DNA of 64,000 nucleotides, from NCBI GenBank assembly GCA_016707425.1, contig JADJHU010000007.1, positions 23,164 to 87,163 of the forward strand, in the 5' to 3' direction. A program made the position numbers and the translations under genes. Source of the DNA: Gammaproteobacteria bacterium (GTDB lineage: Bacteria; Pseudomonadota; Gammaproteobacteria; Steroidobacterales; Steroidobacteraceae). This document shows, one piece after another, positions 34,193 through 43,179 of this stretch; positions within the stretch are counted from its first letter, which is position 1; the number at the start of each line of letters is the position of its first letter. The notes under the pieces were generated by a model that was not told the origin of the DNA, did not search any database, and saw only the letters and a program-made list of their open reading frames with translations.

Positions 34193-35224
34193 TCAGCTGA
34201 GCGCAACGCCCAGCAGCCGGCCCACCAGGAAGCTCAGGAGCCCGGCGCCACCGCCGATGGCCACCATGCGCAGTGCCCCGCGCCAGGCTCCCCGGCCGGT
34301 GAAGAGCGACAGGGCGAGCCCGACTCCGCAGAGCGCAAGCAGGGTGAGTGCGGCCACCGCCACGATGGCGCGTGCCGCCGGGACGCCTGCCAGGAGCGGG
34401 GCGAGCGGGATCGCGGCGCCGACCGCGAAGGCGCCGAACGAGAAGGCGGCGGCGCCGAACGGCGAGCCGAGGTCATCCGGGTTCAGGCCGAGCTCCTCGC
34501 GCGCCATGGTATCGAGCGCGTGCGCCGGGTCCGCGAGCAGAGTGCGACTCATCTCGCGGGCGCGCCCGAGGGGAACGCCACGTGCTTCGTAGATCAGCGC
34601 CAGTTCTTCGATTTCTTCTTCGGGATATTCGGCGAGCTCCCGGCGTTCGAGCCCGATCTGGTACTCGTACAGATCGCGCTGCGAGCGCACGGACACGTAC
34701 TCACCGGCGGCCATCGACAGCGCGCCCGCCAGCAGGCCTGCTGCCCCGGTCAGCATGACGTACTCGCCCGAGGAGCCTGCACCTGCCACGCCCATGACCA
34801 GGCTTGCATTCGACACCAGCCCGTCGTTGATCCCGAAGACCGCAGCGCGCAGGTTGCCGCCGGCCGCGCGCTGATGCCTCCGGGTGACCTCGGCGACCGA
34901 GGTCGGCATCGGGTGCCCGGAAGCAGGCACCGGAGGGCCATAGACGGAGAGGCCCCGCAGCTTCATCGCGGCCAGCACCGGGCGCAGCCGACGAGCGCCG
35001 AAGCCCGCCACGAGCAGCGCCACGACCCGTGCACGCAGGCGGGGCACGAACACGCGACGGGACTCTGGTGCCGCGGCCTGCCAGAGCCCGGCCTGTGCCT
35101 CGGCCGCTTCCGCGAGCTTCGTGAAGAGTCGGACGCGCGCCGAATCATGCTCGGCGGCGGCGACCCGCCGGTAGAGCCACGCCGATTCCTTCTCGTGGAA
35201 CCAGCTGTCGGGCGCGGCGCTCAT
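34193..35224 (-). CDS. VIT1/CCC1 family iron/manganese transporter with N-terminal ferritin-like domain, 343 aa
   Basis: The C-terminal part is a VIT1/CCC1 transporter with about five helices: AAVFGINDGLVSNASLVMGV (family motif), AAGLLAGALSMAAGEYVSVR with RSQRDLYE, then SPFGAAAFSFGAFAVGAAIP. The N-terminal 130 residues carry a ferritin-like helical domain (WFHEKESAWLYRRVAAAEHD, LFTKLAEAAEAQAGLW) able to bind iron, as in erythrin-VIT proteins. ATG 35224 is taken; a GTG at 35260, two bases after the stop of the acidic protein gene, would add 12 residues and couple the two genes. Likely role: iron or manganese export or storage. Confidence 0.87.
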   Translation of the reverse strand: MSAAPDSWFHEKESAWLYRRVAAAEHDSARVRLFTKLAEAAEAQAGLWQAAAPESRRVFVPRLRARVVALLVAGFGARRLRPVLAAMKLRGLSVYGPPVPASGHPMPTSVAEVTRRHQRAAGGNLRAAVFGINDGLVSNASLVMGVAGAGSSGEYVMLTGAAGLLAGALSMAAGEYVSVRSQRDLYEYQIGLERRELAEYPEEEIEELALIYEARGVPLGRAREMSRTLLADPAHALDTMAREELGLNPDDLGSPFGAAAFSFGAFAVGAAIPLAPLLAGVPAARAIVAVAALTLLALCGVGLALSLFTGRGAWRGALRMVAIGGGAGLLSFLVGRLLGVALS

Positions 35225-35262
35225 CGGGCGTGCGTCCGCTTCAGGCGGATCTCGCGTCACGC

Positions 35263-35586
35263 TCAGTATCGGTCGCGGTCGTCGTCGTCGTCTTCTTCTT
35301 CCCAGTCGTCATCGTCGTCGTCATCGTCATCGTCTTCCCAGTCGTCGTCATCGTCTTCTTCTTCGTCTTCATCTTCATCCCCGGACTCGGACCAGCCCTC
35401 GGGTTCTTCCGTCCGTTCGAGGTCCATTTCGTGCCACGCTTCGAGATCGATCTCCTCGATTTCGCCATCGAGATATTCGATTTCGATCAGCTCGGAATCC
35501 TCGTCGACCGAAAGCACACGGAAGGACTCGTCCTCTTCGAGGTTCTCGTACCACTGGCCCTTGACGGGCTCGTAATCCCTGCTCAC
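35263..35586 (-). CDS. Small protein with extreme Asp/Glu C-terminal tail (DUF6763-like), 107 aa
   Basis: The first 65 residues form a compact beta domain (YEPVKGQWYENLEEDESFRV, LIEIEYLDGEIEEIDLEAW) that matches my memory of the DUF6763 family of Gammaproteobacteria. The remaining 42 residues are nearly all Asp and Glu with three Trp, encoded by a GAC/GAT/GAA repeat. The tail is longer and more uniform than I would expect for the family. It directly precedes the VIT1 gene. Function unknown; an acidic cation-binding tail beside a metal transporter is suggestive. Confidence 0.75.
   Translation of the reverse strand: MSRDYEPVKGQWYENLEEDESFRVLSVDEDSELIEIEYLDGEIEEIDLEAWHEMDLERTEEPEGWSESGDEDEDEEEDDDDDWEDDDDDDDDDDWEEEDDDDDRDRY
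35278..35380. repeat. Imperfect trinucleotide repeat coding the acidic tail
   Basis: On the plus strand the DNA is a run of GTC, ATC and TTC triplets interrupted twice by TTCCCAGTC (coding the WE/DW steps). It is in frame, so length change would alter the tail without breaking the gene. Confidence 0.8.
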
Positions 35587-35630
35587 CGTGATTGTCCTGG
35601 ACTTGCTGCCGATGACCTGTAGCGGTGAGT

Positions 35631-35846
35631 TTAAGACTGTCCGTCACGGGGAGGCAACGAGCCGGGGCTGGACGAACTCCTGTCGGCCGCCGGCCCTTCA
35701 GGAGGCGCGTCCGCATCATCGAGAATGGAGCGGCTGTGCCGCTCGAGATCGTCGAACTGCCCCGCGTCCACCGCCCAGAACAGTGCCCACACGGCGGCGC
35801 CGATGAGGAGGAGGCTGATCGGCACCAGAACGAAGATGATGCTCAT
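35631..35846 (-). CDS. ccoS: Cytochrome oxidase maturation protein CcoS
   Basis: CcoS is a small membrane protein needed to build cbb3-type cytochrome oxidase. It has 71 residues: one membrane helix MSIIFVLVPISLLLIGAAVW, the family block ALFWAVDAGQFDDLE, and a polar tail. ATG 35846 overlaps the ccoI stop by four bases, the gene order found in ccoGHIS clusters. The oxidase genes ccoNOQP themselves are not in the window; they should lie elsewhere. Confidence 0.9.
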   Translation of the reverse strand: MSIIFVLVPISLLLIGAAVWALFWAVDAGQFDDLERHSRSILDDADAPPEGPAADRSSSSPGSLPPRDGQS

Positions 35847-38117
35847 GCCGCAGCGGCTCTCGCGGGTGCAACCACCGTGCGCCGGCCCGCGGCGTCGTTC
35901 CTGGCACCCTGCGCGAGGCGCTGCGCATTGAGTACGACGAGGAGCGAGCTCGCCGACATGCCGATGGCAGCCAGCCATGGCGGGATGAGGTCGAGCGCAG
36001 CGAGCGGCACGGCCGAGAAGTTGTAGACGAGTGACCAGACGAGGTTCTGGCGGATTACTCTCAGCGCTTCGCGCGCAGTGCGCACGCCATCGGCGAGCGC
36101 ATCGAGCGAGTCGTTCAGCAGCAGGAGATCGGCCGCGGATTGCGCGACCGCCGAACCCTGGCCCATGGCGCAGGAGACGCTGGCAGCGGCCAGCACGGGA
36201 CCATCGTTGACGCCGTCGCCGATCATGAGCACGCGGCGGCCGCTGCGCTGGAGTTCCTGCACCAGGACGATCTTCCCGGCCGGATCGAGCCGGCTCTGCG
36301 CCCGCTCGATTCCGAGTGCCGTGGCAACGCGTGCCACGGCCTCGCTGCGGTCGCCGCTGGCGATCACGGGTTCGAGCCCGAGCGAGCGCAGCGTCCCGAG
36401 TGCGCGGGCCGCCTCGGGCCGCAGCTCGTCCCCGACCTCGAAGCTGGCGACGACGCCTGCCTCGCTGCCGAGACAGAGCGCATCGTCAGGCGGCGTGGTT
36501 CGGGCGAGCCCGGCGACGAACTCGGCGGACCCGAGCCGCCAGAGACGGCCATCGACCCGGCCCTCGATGCCACGGCCCGGCACCTCACGCACTCCGACGG
36601 CGGTGACGGCGGCATCCGCATGGGGTGAGAAGGCGATCGCCAGCGGGTGGTTCGAGGAACGCTCGAGGGCGGCAGCGAGCGCGAGCGCCGTACGCGGCTC
36701 GAGCCCCGCCAGTGACCGGACCGCGGTGACGCAGGGTGAGCCCGAGGTGAGGGTGCCGGTCTTGTCGAGCACGACCGTATCGGCGCGTGCGAGCCGTTCA
36801 ATCGCATCGGCGCGCGTCACGAGGAGCCCGATACGCGCCAGACGCGTGGTGGCAGCGGCGACGGCCGCGGGCGTGGCAAGGGACAGCGCGCACGGACAGG
36901 TGACGACGAGGACGGCCAGTGTCGCCGGGAAGGCGCGTGCGGGGTCCACGGCGACCCAGGCGAGTGCGACACCCGCAGCGAGCACCAGGAGGACGACGAC
37001 GAACCACGAGGCTGCCCGGTCGGCGAGACGCGCGAGCCGCGGCCGCTCACGCTGCGCGCGCTCGAGCAGCGCGATGATCGAGGCGAGCGTCGAGCCGGCA
37101 ACGTCCCGCGACGCCCGCACGACGATGGCATCGCTCGCATTCACGGCGCCGCCGGGTAGGTGCTCGCCAGCCTGTCGCCGCAGGGGCCGGGATTCCCCCG
37201 TCACGAGCGATTCGTCCACGAGTGCGCTGCCCTCTGCGAGTACGGCGTCCACGGGAATCACGGCGCCGCGGGGGATCGACAGCTGGTCGCCCACGCCGAT
37301 CTGCTGCAGGGGGACGCGCTCGGTGCCACCATCGGGGCGCAGCCGGGTCACCTGTGCGGGGAGGCTGTGTGCGAGCGCCTCGCTGGTGGAGAGGCTGCGC
37401 TGGCGCACGGTCATCTCGATGTAGCGGCCGGTGCCGAGGAAAAATACGAACATCGTGATCGAGTCGTAATAGGTCAGCCCTGTGCCGCGCAGGGGTGTTG
37501 AAGACGCTCGCGCCATAGGCCAGTGCGAGCGCGAGGGCAACGGGCACGTCCATGCCCGGCGCGCGGCGGCGCAGGTCGTGCCATGCGCCGCGGAAGAACG
37601 GCCAGCCCGAGTAGAACAGGACCGGGGTGGCGATGAGCATCCCGATGTAGCGCAGATAGCTCTCGATCGCCGGGTCCATGTCGCCGGGAGGGGCCATGTA
37701 CACCCCCCACATGTACATCATGGCCTGCATGCTGCCGACGCCGGCGAGCCCGATGCGTTTGAGAGCGGTACGTCGCTCGAGCCGGAATGCGGACTCTGCC
37801 GCTTCGCCTGCGAGCGGCTGGGGCCGGAAACCTGCGCGCCCCACCGTATCGAGTATTTTCTGAAGGTCCGTGTGCGCAACCTGCCAGTCTACGGTCACAC
37901 GGGAGGTGGCGACGTTGACGTGCACGCCGCCGATTCCTCCCAGGGCCGAGACCGCACGTTCGATCGAGCGCGCGCAGGCGGCGCAGCGTATGCCTTCGGC
38001 CGCGAAGACCGCACGAGCCCGGCCGTCGGCCGTGCGGGTCCAGAGCGCGTGGGCTGTCGCCGGGCGCGCGCCGGGGCGTGGCGTCGTTTCCTCGCTGCCG
38101 GCCTTTCCGACGGCCAT
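35843..38117 (-). pseudogene. ccoI: Copper P1B-type ATPase CcoI (CtpA-like), interrupted by a frameshift
   Basis: CcoI supplies copper for cbb3 oxidase assembly. N-terminal part (from ATG 38117, after GGGGGAAG): heavy-metal domain GIRCAACARSIERAVSALGG and the first membrane helices to ALALAYGASVFNT. The frame then runs on into nonsense until 37047. The next frame picks up at LRGTGLTYYDSITMFVFFLG and holds CPCALSLATPAAV, DKTGTLTSG and MIGDGVNDGPVLA. Removing one G from the GGGG at 37492-37495 joins the two without a gap. Either a real mutation that would block oxidase maturation or a homopolymer error. Followed directly by ccoS. Confidence 0.88.
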
Positions 38118-38164
38118 CTGCTTCCCCCGATTGCCCACCTCGTCGCTGCACCGCACAGGGATCG

Positions 38165-38193
38165 TTCGCCGCCGCGGGGCAATCACGTATAGT
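38165..38193 (+). promoter_or_regulatory. Possible sigma-70 promoter of proBA
   Basis: TATAGT at 38188-38193 with TTCGCC at 38165-38170, 17 bases apart, gives an expected start near 38200, about 23 bases before the proB ATG. The -35 box is poor. No clear Shine-Dalgarno site stands before the ATG. Confidence 0.35.
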
Positions 38194-38222
38194 GGGAAGT
38201 CTAGCAGTACTCCCTTTCACGC

Positions 38223-39401
38223 ATGGCCGTCCCTTCTCCCGTCCCCGCCGAGAATCCGCTCACCGGCGCCCGTCGCATCGTCGTCAAGGTCGGCTCCGCC
38301 CTGCTCGTCGATCCCGGCTCCGGGAGCCTCGAGCGTGCCTGGCTCGAGACACTCGTCGAGGATCTGGTGCGGCTGCGCCGCCGCGGGCAGGAGGTGCTGC
38401 TCGTCTCCTCGGGGGCGATCGCGCTCGGACGTCGCCAGCTCGGACTCGCGCGTGGCGCCCTGCGCCTCGAGGAGAGCCAGGCCGCAGCCGCAGTCGGGCA
38501 GATCGGTCTCGCGCACGCCTACAAGGAACTGCTCGGAGCCCATGAGATCACCGTCGCGCAGGTCCTGCTGACTCTCGAGGACAGCGAGCGTCGCCGCCGC
38601 TATCTCAATGCGCGCGAGACGCTGAACGAGCTGCTCGCGCTCGGTGTCCTGCCGGTGATCAACGAGAACGACACCGTGGCGACTGCGGAGATCCGCTATG
38701 GCGACAACGACCGGCTTGCCGCCCGCGTCGCGCAGATGGCGGGCGCCGATTGCCTCGTGCTGCTCTCGGATGTGGAAGGCCTCTTCACGGCGGATCCGAA
38801 CCGGCACACCAGCGCCCGCTTCATCGCTCGCGTGGAGGAGGTGACGAGCGAGATCGAGGCCATGGCTGGCGGCTCGGCTTCGGCGGTCGGCTCCGGCGGC
38901 ATGACCACGAAGATCGCTGCGGCGAGGATCGCCGTGGCCGCAGGGTGCCATATGTGCATCGCTGCGGGCCATCACCCGCATCCGGTGCGACGCATCGAGG
39001 AAGGTGCGCGCTGCACCTGGTTCGTGCCCCATGCCACCCCGGTTGCTGCCCGCAAGCAGTGGATCGCGGGGACGCTGCGCCCCACAGGGGCGCTCACCGT
39101 CGACGACGGTGCGCTGCGCGCGCTGCTCGCCGGCAAGAGTCTGCTGCCGGCCGGCGTGGTACGCGCAGCAGGGCATTTCGAGCGCGGCGATACGGTGAGT
39201 GTGCTGGCGCTCTCGGGTGCGGAGATCGCCCGCGGCATCGTGGCCTATTCCGACGGCGATACCGCCCGCATCATGGGCCGGCGCAGTGTGGAGATTGCCG
39301 GTATCCTCGGCTTCCGTGGCCGTGACGAGATGATCCACCGCGATGACCTCGTGATCCTGCGCGGCGAGCGGTCCGATGCGAGCGTGGAGCTCGCCCCGTG
39401 A
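38223..39401 (+). CDS. proB: Glutamate 5-kinase ProB
   Basis: ProB phosphorylates glutamate in the first step of proline synthesis. The kinase domain (residues 18-275) shows VVKVGSALLVDPGSG, VLLVSSGAIALGRRQLGL, NENDTVATAEIRYGDNDRLAA and LLSDVEGLFTADPNR. A C-terminal PUA domain (about 295-375) begins GALTVDDGALRALLAGKSLL. Length 392 aa is slightly above E. coli ProB. It overlaps proA by four bases and is divergent from ccoI. Confidence 0.96.
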   Translation: MAVPSPVPAENPLTGARRIVVKVGSALLVDPGSGSLERAWLETLVEDLVRLRRRGQEVLLVSSGAIALGRRQLGLARGALRLEESQAAAAVGQIGLAHAYKELLGAHEITVAQVLLTLEDSERRRRYLNARETLNELLALGVLPVINENDTVATAEIRYGDNDRLAARVAQMAGADCLVLLSDVEGLFTADPNRHTSARFIARVEEVTSEIEAMAGGSASAVGSGGMTTKIAAARIAVAAGCHMCIAAGHHPHPVRRIEEGARCTWFVPHATPVAARKQWIAGTLRPTGALTVDDGALRALLAGKSLLPAGVVRAAGHFERGDTVSVLALSGAEIARGIVAYSDGDTARIMGRRSVEIAGILGFRGRDEMIHRDDLVILRGERSDASVELAP

Positions 39402-40699
39402 ACAGCCGGAGCCCGGCTCCCGGGACCACGATGGCAGCCGACGAAATCGCGCGCGTGATGAGCGACATCGGAGGGGCGGCGCGCGCGGCTGCCCCGAGGC
39501 TCGCGCTCTCGACGGGTGCCGAGCGCAATGCCGCGCTCCTCGCTGCGGCACGCGCGCTCCGCGAGCGTCGCAGCGGGATCCTCGAAGCGAATGCCCGCGA
39601 CATGCGGGCTGCGCAGGATCGCAACCTGACGGCGGCACTCCTCGACCGCCTGCGTCTCGACGACAGGCGCGTCGAGGCGATGGCCCGCGGGCTCGAGGAA
39701 ATCGCGGCGCTTGCGGATCCGCTGGGAACGGTCAGTGCCGAGTGGACACGGCCGAACGGGTTGCACATCCAGCGCGTGCGCGTGCCGCTCGGCGTGATCG
39801 GCATCATCTACGAGAGCCGCCCGAACGTCACGGCGGACGCGGGGGCGCTGTGCCTGAAGTCCGGCAATCCCGTGATCCTGCGCGGCGGCTCGGAGAGCCG
39901 CGAGTCGAGCGCGGCGATCCACGAGTGCCTGCTCGCCGGGCTCGAAGCCGCGGGTCTCCCTGCGGCGGCAATCCAGCTCGTGCCGACGGCCGATCGTGCG
40001 GCGGTCGGCCAGATGCTCTCCGGGATGACCGGCCTGATCGACGTGGTCGTGCCCCGTGGCGGACGAAGCCTCGTCGAGCGTGTGCAGGCCGAGGCGCGCG
40101 TGCCCGTGATCGGGCATCTCGAGGGCAACTGCCACGTCTACGTCGACCGTGATGCGGACCTCGCGATGGCGCGCTCGATCGTGCTGAACGCCAAGATGCG
40201 CCGCACGGGTATCTGCGGGGCTGCCGAGACGCTGCTCGTCGATCGCGGCTGCATTGCGACGCACCTCGGCCCGCTCGTGGCCGACCTCATCGCGGCAGGC
40301 TGTGAGGTGCGGGGCGACGCGGACGTGCAGCGTGTGGATCCGCGCGTCCGGCCGGCGACCGAGGAAGACTGGCGTACGGAGTACCTCGATGCGGTGATCG
40401 CGGTGCGCGTGGTTGCGGGCGTGGACGAGGCGATCGAGCACATCGGACGCTACGGTTCCGCGCACACCGAGTCGATCGTCACCCGGAACGCCCGGACTGC
40501 CGATCGCTTTCTCGGGCGCGTGGACAGCGCCATCGTGCTGCACAACGCCTCGACGCAGTTCGCGGATGGTGGCGAGTTCGGCATGGGCGCGGAGATCGGC
40601 ATCTCGACCGACCGGTTCCACGCCCGCGGCCCGGTGGGCGTGGAGCAGCTGACCAGCTACAAGTACGTGGTGCGCGGCAGCGGGCAGGTGCGGCCCTGA
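39398..40699 (+). CDS. proA: Gamma-glutamyl phosphate reductase ProA
   Basis: ProA reduces glutamyl phosphate to the semialdehyde, the second proline step. The aldehyde-dehydrogenase-like fold shows PLGVIGIIYESRPNVTADAG, CLKSGNPVILRGGSE, VPRGGRSLV and the catalytic Cys in AKMRRTGICGAAETLLVD. The end FHARGPVGVEQLTSYKYVV is the family C-terminus. GTG 39398 overlaps the proB stop; ATG 39431 would give a shorter N-terminus and is a fair alternative. Converges with the Moco operon. Confidence 0.96.
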   Translation: MNSRSPAPGTTMAADEIARVMSDIGGAARAAAPRLALSTGAERNAALLAAARALRERRSGILEANARDMRAAQDRNLTAALLDRLRLDDRRVEAMARGLEEIAALADPLGTVSAEWTRPNGLHIQRVRVPLGVIGIIYESRPNVTADAGALCLKSGNPVILRGGSESRESSAAIHECLLAGLEAAGLPAAAIQLVPTADRAAVGQMLSGMTGLIDVVVPRGGRSLVERVQAEARVPVIGHLEGNCHVYVDRDADLAMARSIVLNAKMRRTGICGAAETLLVDRGCIATHLGPLVADLIAAGCEVRGDADVQRVDPRVRPATEEDWRTEYLDAVIAVRVVAGVDEAIEHIGRYGSAHTESIVTRNARTADRFLGRVDSAIVLHNASTQFADGGEFGMGAEIGISTDRFHARGPVGVEQLTSYKYVVRGSGQVRP

Positions 40700-40728
40700 G
40701 GGCGGCGTGGACTGAGGACCGCAACCGT

Positions 40729-42321
40729 CTACGGTGCTGCGCGCCTGCGGTCAGTGTCTGCTGTTAGCCCGAAAATTCCGCCCCGCAGCGAATAGACCCT
40801 CACGATGCCGCGGGCGCGCAGCTCGCGGGCTGCGGCCAGGCTGCGGGCACCGTGTGCGCAGACGAGCAGGTGCCGCTCCGCCAGCGGCAGCTCCCGGGTG
40901 CGCTCGAGCAGCATCCCGAGCGGGAGATGTCGCGAGCGCAGGGCGGGTGTCGGGCGCTGTGCGAGCTCGGTCGGCTCGCGGATGTCGATGACGCCGTAGC
41001 CGGCAGCGAGGGCTTCGTCGAGCGAGGCGAAGCTGAGCTCGAGCTCCCCCGGGGCTTCTTCGCCGGCCGGTGCAGATGCGACAGGCAGGCGCTGGCAGGC
41101 GTTGCCACGGCACTCCGCCGTGCGGTGCAGGCGGACGCGCGAGCTCGTGAGCCGCAGCAGATCGATGACCAGCAGTTCGTCCTCGAGCCGGCCCGGGAGG
41201 TCGAGGAGGATCTTCAGTGCCTCCAGGGCCTGCAGGCTGCCGAAGACGCCAGGTACGGGTCCCAGCACACCCGCCTCGGCGCAGTTGCCGACAAGACCGT
41301 CGCGCGTGGCCTGCGGCCAGATGCAGCGCAGGCAGGCGCTTGCACGTTGCGGGTCGACGACCTGGATCTGGCCCTCGTACTGATAGACGCTCGCGAGCAC
41401 CAGAGGGATGCCGAGCGTCTGGGCGAGATCGTTCAGCAGGAACTTCGTGGCGAAGTTGTCGGTGCAGTCCACGATCAGGTCATGGCCGCGCAGGAGTGTG
41501 GGGCCGTTGCCGGCGTCGAGGCGCAGCGCGTGCACGTCGAGGTGCAGCTCCGGATTGAGCGCTCGCAGGCGTGCGGCGGCGAGCTCGGCCTTGAGTGCGC
41601 CGACGTCGGCGAGTGCATAGAGCGTCTGGCGATGCAGATTGGACGCGTCGAGCCGGTCGGCATCGATGATGCCGAGCCGCCCGACGCCGGCGCCTGCGAG
41701 ATACCCGAGGACCGGCACGCCGAGGCCGCCGGCACCGACGACCGCGACGCTTGCGGCCGCGAGGCGCGCCTGTCCGGCGGCACCCACCTCGCGCAATACC
41801 ATCTGCCGCGAATAATCCGGCCGTGCGGTCTCTCCGGGTCGTGCGTGGGCGTGATCGTGCTCGTCCTCCCGCGCAGCGACGTGGGTTTCGCCTGCTGCCG
41901 CACAGCGCTCGCAGTTCACCCAGCCCGAATCGCCGCTCACGTAGTGTTCTTTTTTCCAGATCGGAACGCGGTGCTTGACCTCGTCGATGATGTAGCGACA
42001 GGCACGGAAGGCCTCGTCGCGATGCGGGGCGCTCACGCCCACCCACACTGCCATGTCACCGATCGCGAGCGAGCCGACGCGATGCACGCAGAGGGCGTTC
42101 TCGATGCTGAAGCGCTGTCGTGCTTCCTCGACGATGCGTTCTCCCTCGCCGATGCCGAGCCGTTCGAAGGCTTCGTACTCGAGCCTCGTGACGCGCTTGC
42201 CGTCGCTGTGGTCGCGCACCCAGCCTTCGAACGCCGCATAGCCGCCACAGCTCGGGTCGCTGAGCTCGGCACGCAGCTGCGTGGGCTCTACTGGCGCACC
42301 GGTGAAGCGGAAGCGGCTCAT
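40729..42321 (-). CDS. moaE: Three-domain fusion: MoaE - MoeB/ThiF - rhodanese, 530 aa
   Basis: Residues 1-137 are MoaE, the large subunit of molybdopterin synthase (AVWVGVSAPHRDEAF, KHRVPIWKKEHYVSG with the catalytic lysines). Residues 169-412 are a MoeB-type E1 enzyme that adenylates MoaD: VAVVGAGGLGVPVLGYLAGA, zinc cysteines at C330, C333, C404 and C409, and the Cys of GNCAEAGVLGPVPG (C347). Residues 425-520 are a rhodanese with C488 in LLVCAHGARSLAAARELRA, fit to supply sulfur. The linker 138-168 is rich in Cys and His (NCERC, DEHDHAHAR). Synthase and activation steps are joined in one chain. ATG overlaps the mobA-moaD stop by four bases. Confidence 0.92.
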   Translation of the reverse strand: MSRFRFTGAPVEPTQLRAELSDPSCGGYAAFEGWVRDHSDGKRVTRLEYEAFERLGIGEGERIVEEARQRFSIENALCVHRVGSLAIGDMAVWVGVSAPHRDEAFRACRYIIDEVKHRVPIWKKEHYVSGDSGWVNCERCAAAGETHVAAREDEHDHAHARPGETARPDYSRQMVLREVGAAGQARLAAASVAVVGAGGLGVPVLGYLAGAGVGRLGIIDADRLDASNLHRQTLYALADVGALKAELAAARLRALNPELHLDVHALRLDAGNGPTLLRGHDLIVDCTDNFATKFLLNDLAQTLGIPLVLASVYQYEGQIQVVDPQRASACLRCIWPQATRDGLVGNCAEAGVLGPVPGVFGSLQALEALKILLDLPGRLEDELLVIDLLRLTSSRVRLHRTAECRGNACQRLPVASAPAGEEAPGELELSFASLDEALAAGYGVIDIREPTELAQRPTPALRSRHLPLGMLLERTRELPLAERHLLVCAHGARSLAAARELRARGIVRVYSLRGGIFGLTADTDRRRAAP

Positions 42322-43169
42322 CCGCCCGCGACCGGAGGGATGAAGACGATCTCGTCGCCCGCGGACAGAGGCTGCGACCAGTCGCCAAACTCACCGTTGA
42401 CCGCGACCCGCAGCATCTCGGTGGGCAGGGTGAAGCCGTGGCGCGTCCGCAGCTGCTCGTAGAGCTCGCGCGGCGTGGCGGCCTCGGTGTCGAGCCGCTC
42501 GTCGCTGCGGCGGGCCTGCTCGCGCAGCAGTGCGTAGTACTGGATGCGCACCGGTTTCACCGTCGGTGCGTCCTGCGATGCGATCGAGCTCATGGCTGCG
42601 CCATACTCCTCAGGGGTGTTGACGTTGTCCAGCGCACGCGGATCGGGGAGCTCGATGAGCTCGACACCCGGCGTCTGGATCAGGAACTTTCGGGGGCAAC
42701 TCCTGCCACCGGCGACGAAGCCTTTGAGCGGTTCGCGGCTCGCCGGTTCCCAGATCGCGCACAGCGGCTCGGGCAGCCGGTCGTGGGCGCTGCGATAGGC
42801 GGTTGCGAGGCGACCCGCGGCTGCGTCCCGGACCCTCTTCAGCGTCTCGAGCGTCCCCGCATCGAGAAACGGCAGGTCGCAGGCCAGTACGAGCCAGGCC
42901 GCCTCCGGGTGTCTTGCCTGTGCGGCGAGGATGCCCGCAGCCGGCCCGAGCCCTGCGTGCTGGTCGACGATCTGCTCGAAGTGAGCCCGTACCGGGTCGT
43001 CGCGCTGATCGGCGCGCACCGAGACGAAGGTGCGCTCGACGAGCGGCGCGAGCAGTTCCGCGGCCCGCTCGAGCTGGCTTCGGCCATGGTAGGCGAGCCC
43101 GGCCTTGTCCTGGCGCATGCGCGTGCTGCGCCCGCCCGCGAGGACGAGTCCGTACAGGGGGGTGTTCAT
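42318..43169 (-). CDS. mobA: MobA-MoaD fusion: Mo-cofactor guanylyltransferase with molybdopterin synthase small subunit, 283 aa
   Basis: Residues 1-192 are MobA, which attaches GMP to molybdopterin: YGLVLAGGRSTRMRQDKAGL, ACDLPFLDAGTLE and DNVNTPEEYG. Residues 205-283 are MoaD: VRIQYYALLREQARRSDE, VAVNGEFGDWSQPLSAGDEI and the ending IPPVAGG, whose Gly-Gly is the sulfur carrier site and is correctly at the very C-terminus. The frame is continuous. An internal ATG (residue 193) with GAGGAG 12 bases before it could also release MoaD alone. ATG 43169 chosen because MobA starts there; upstream frame overlaps moaC. Next gene is moaE-moeB. Confidence 0.92.
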   Translation of the reverse strand: MNTPLYGLVLAGGRSTRMRQDKAGLAYHGRSQLERAAELLAPLVERTFVSVRADQRDDPVRAHFEQIVDQHAGLGPAAGILAAQARHPEAAWLVLACDLPFLDAGTLETLKRVRDAAAGRLATAYRSAHDRLPEPLCAIWEPASREPLKGFVAGGRSCPRKFLIQTPGVELIELPDPRALDNVNTPEEYGAAMSSIASQDAPTVKPVRIQYYALLREQARRSDERLDTEAATPRELYEQLRTRHGFTLPTEMLRVAVNGEFGDWSQPLSAGDEIVFIPPVAGG

Positions 43170-43179
43170 GGGGCGAATT

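Noticed and set aside
35278..35380. Repeated short units resembling a CRISPR-like array
   Set aside because: Units are in-frame triplets without spacers; they code the acidic tail.
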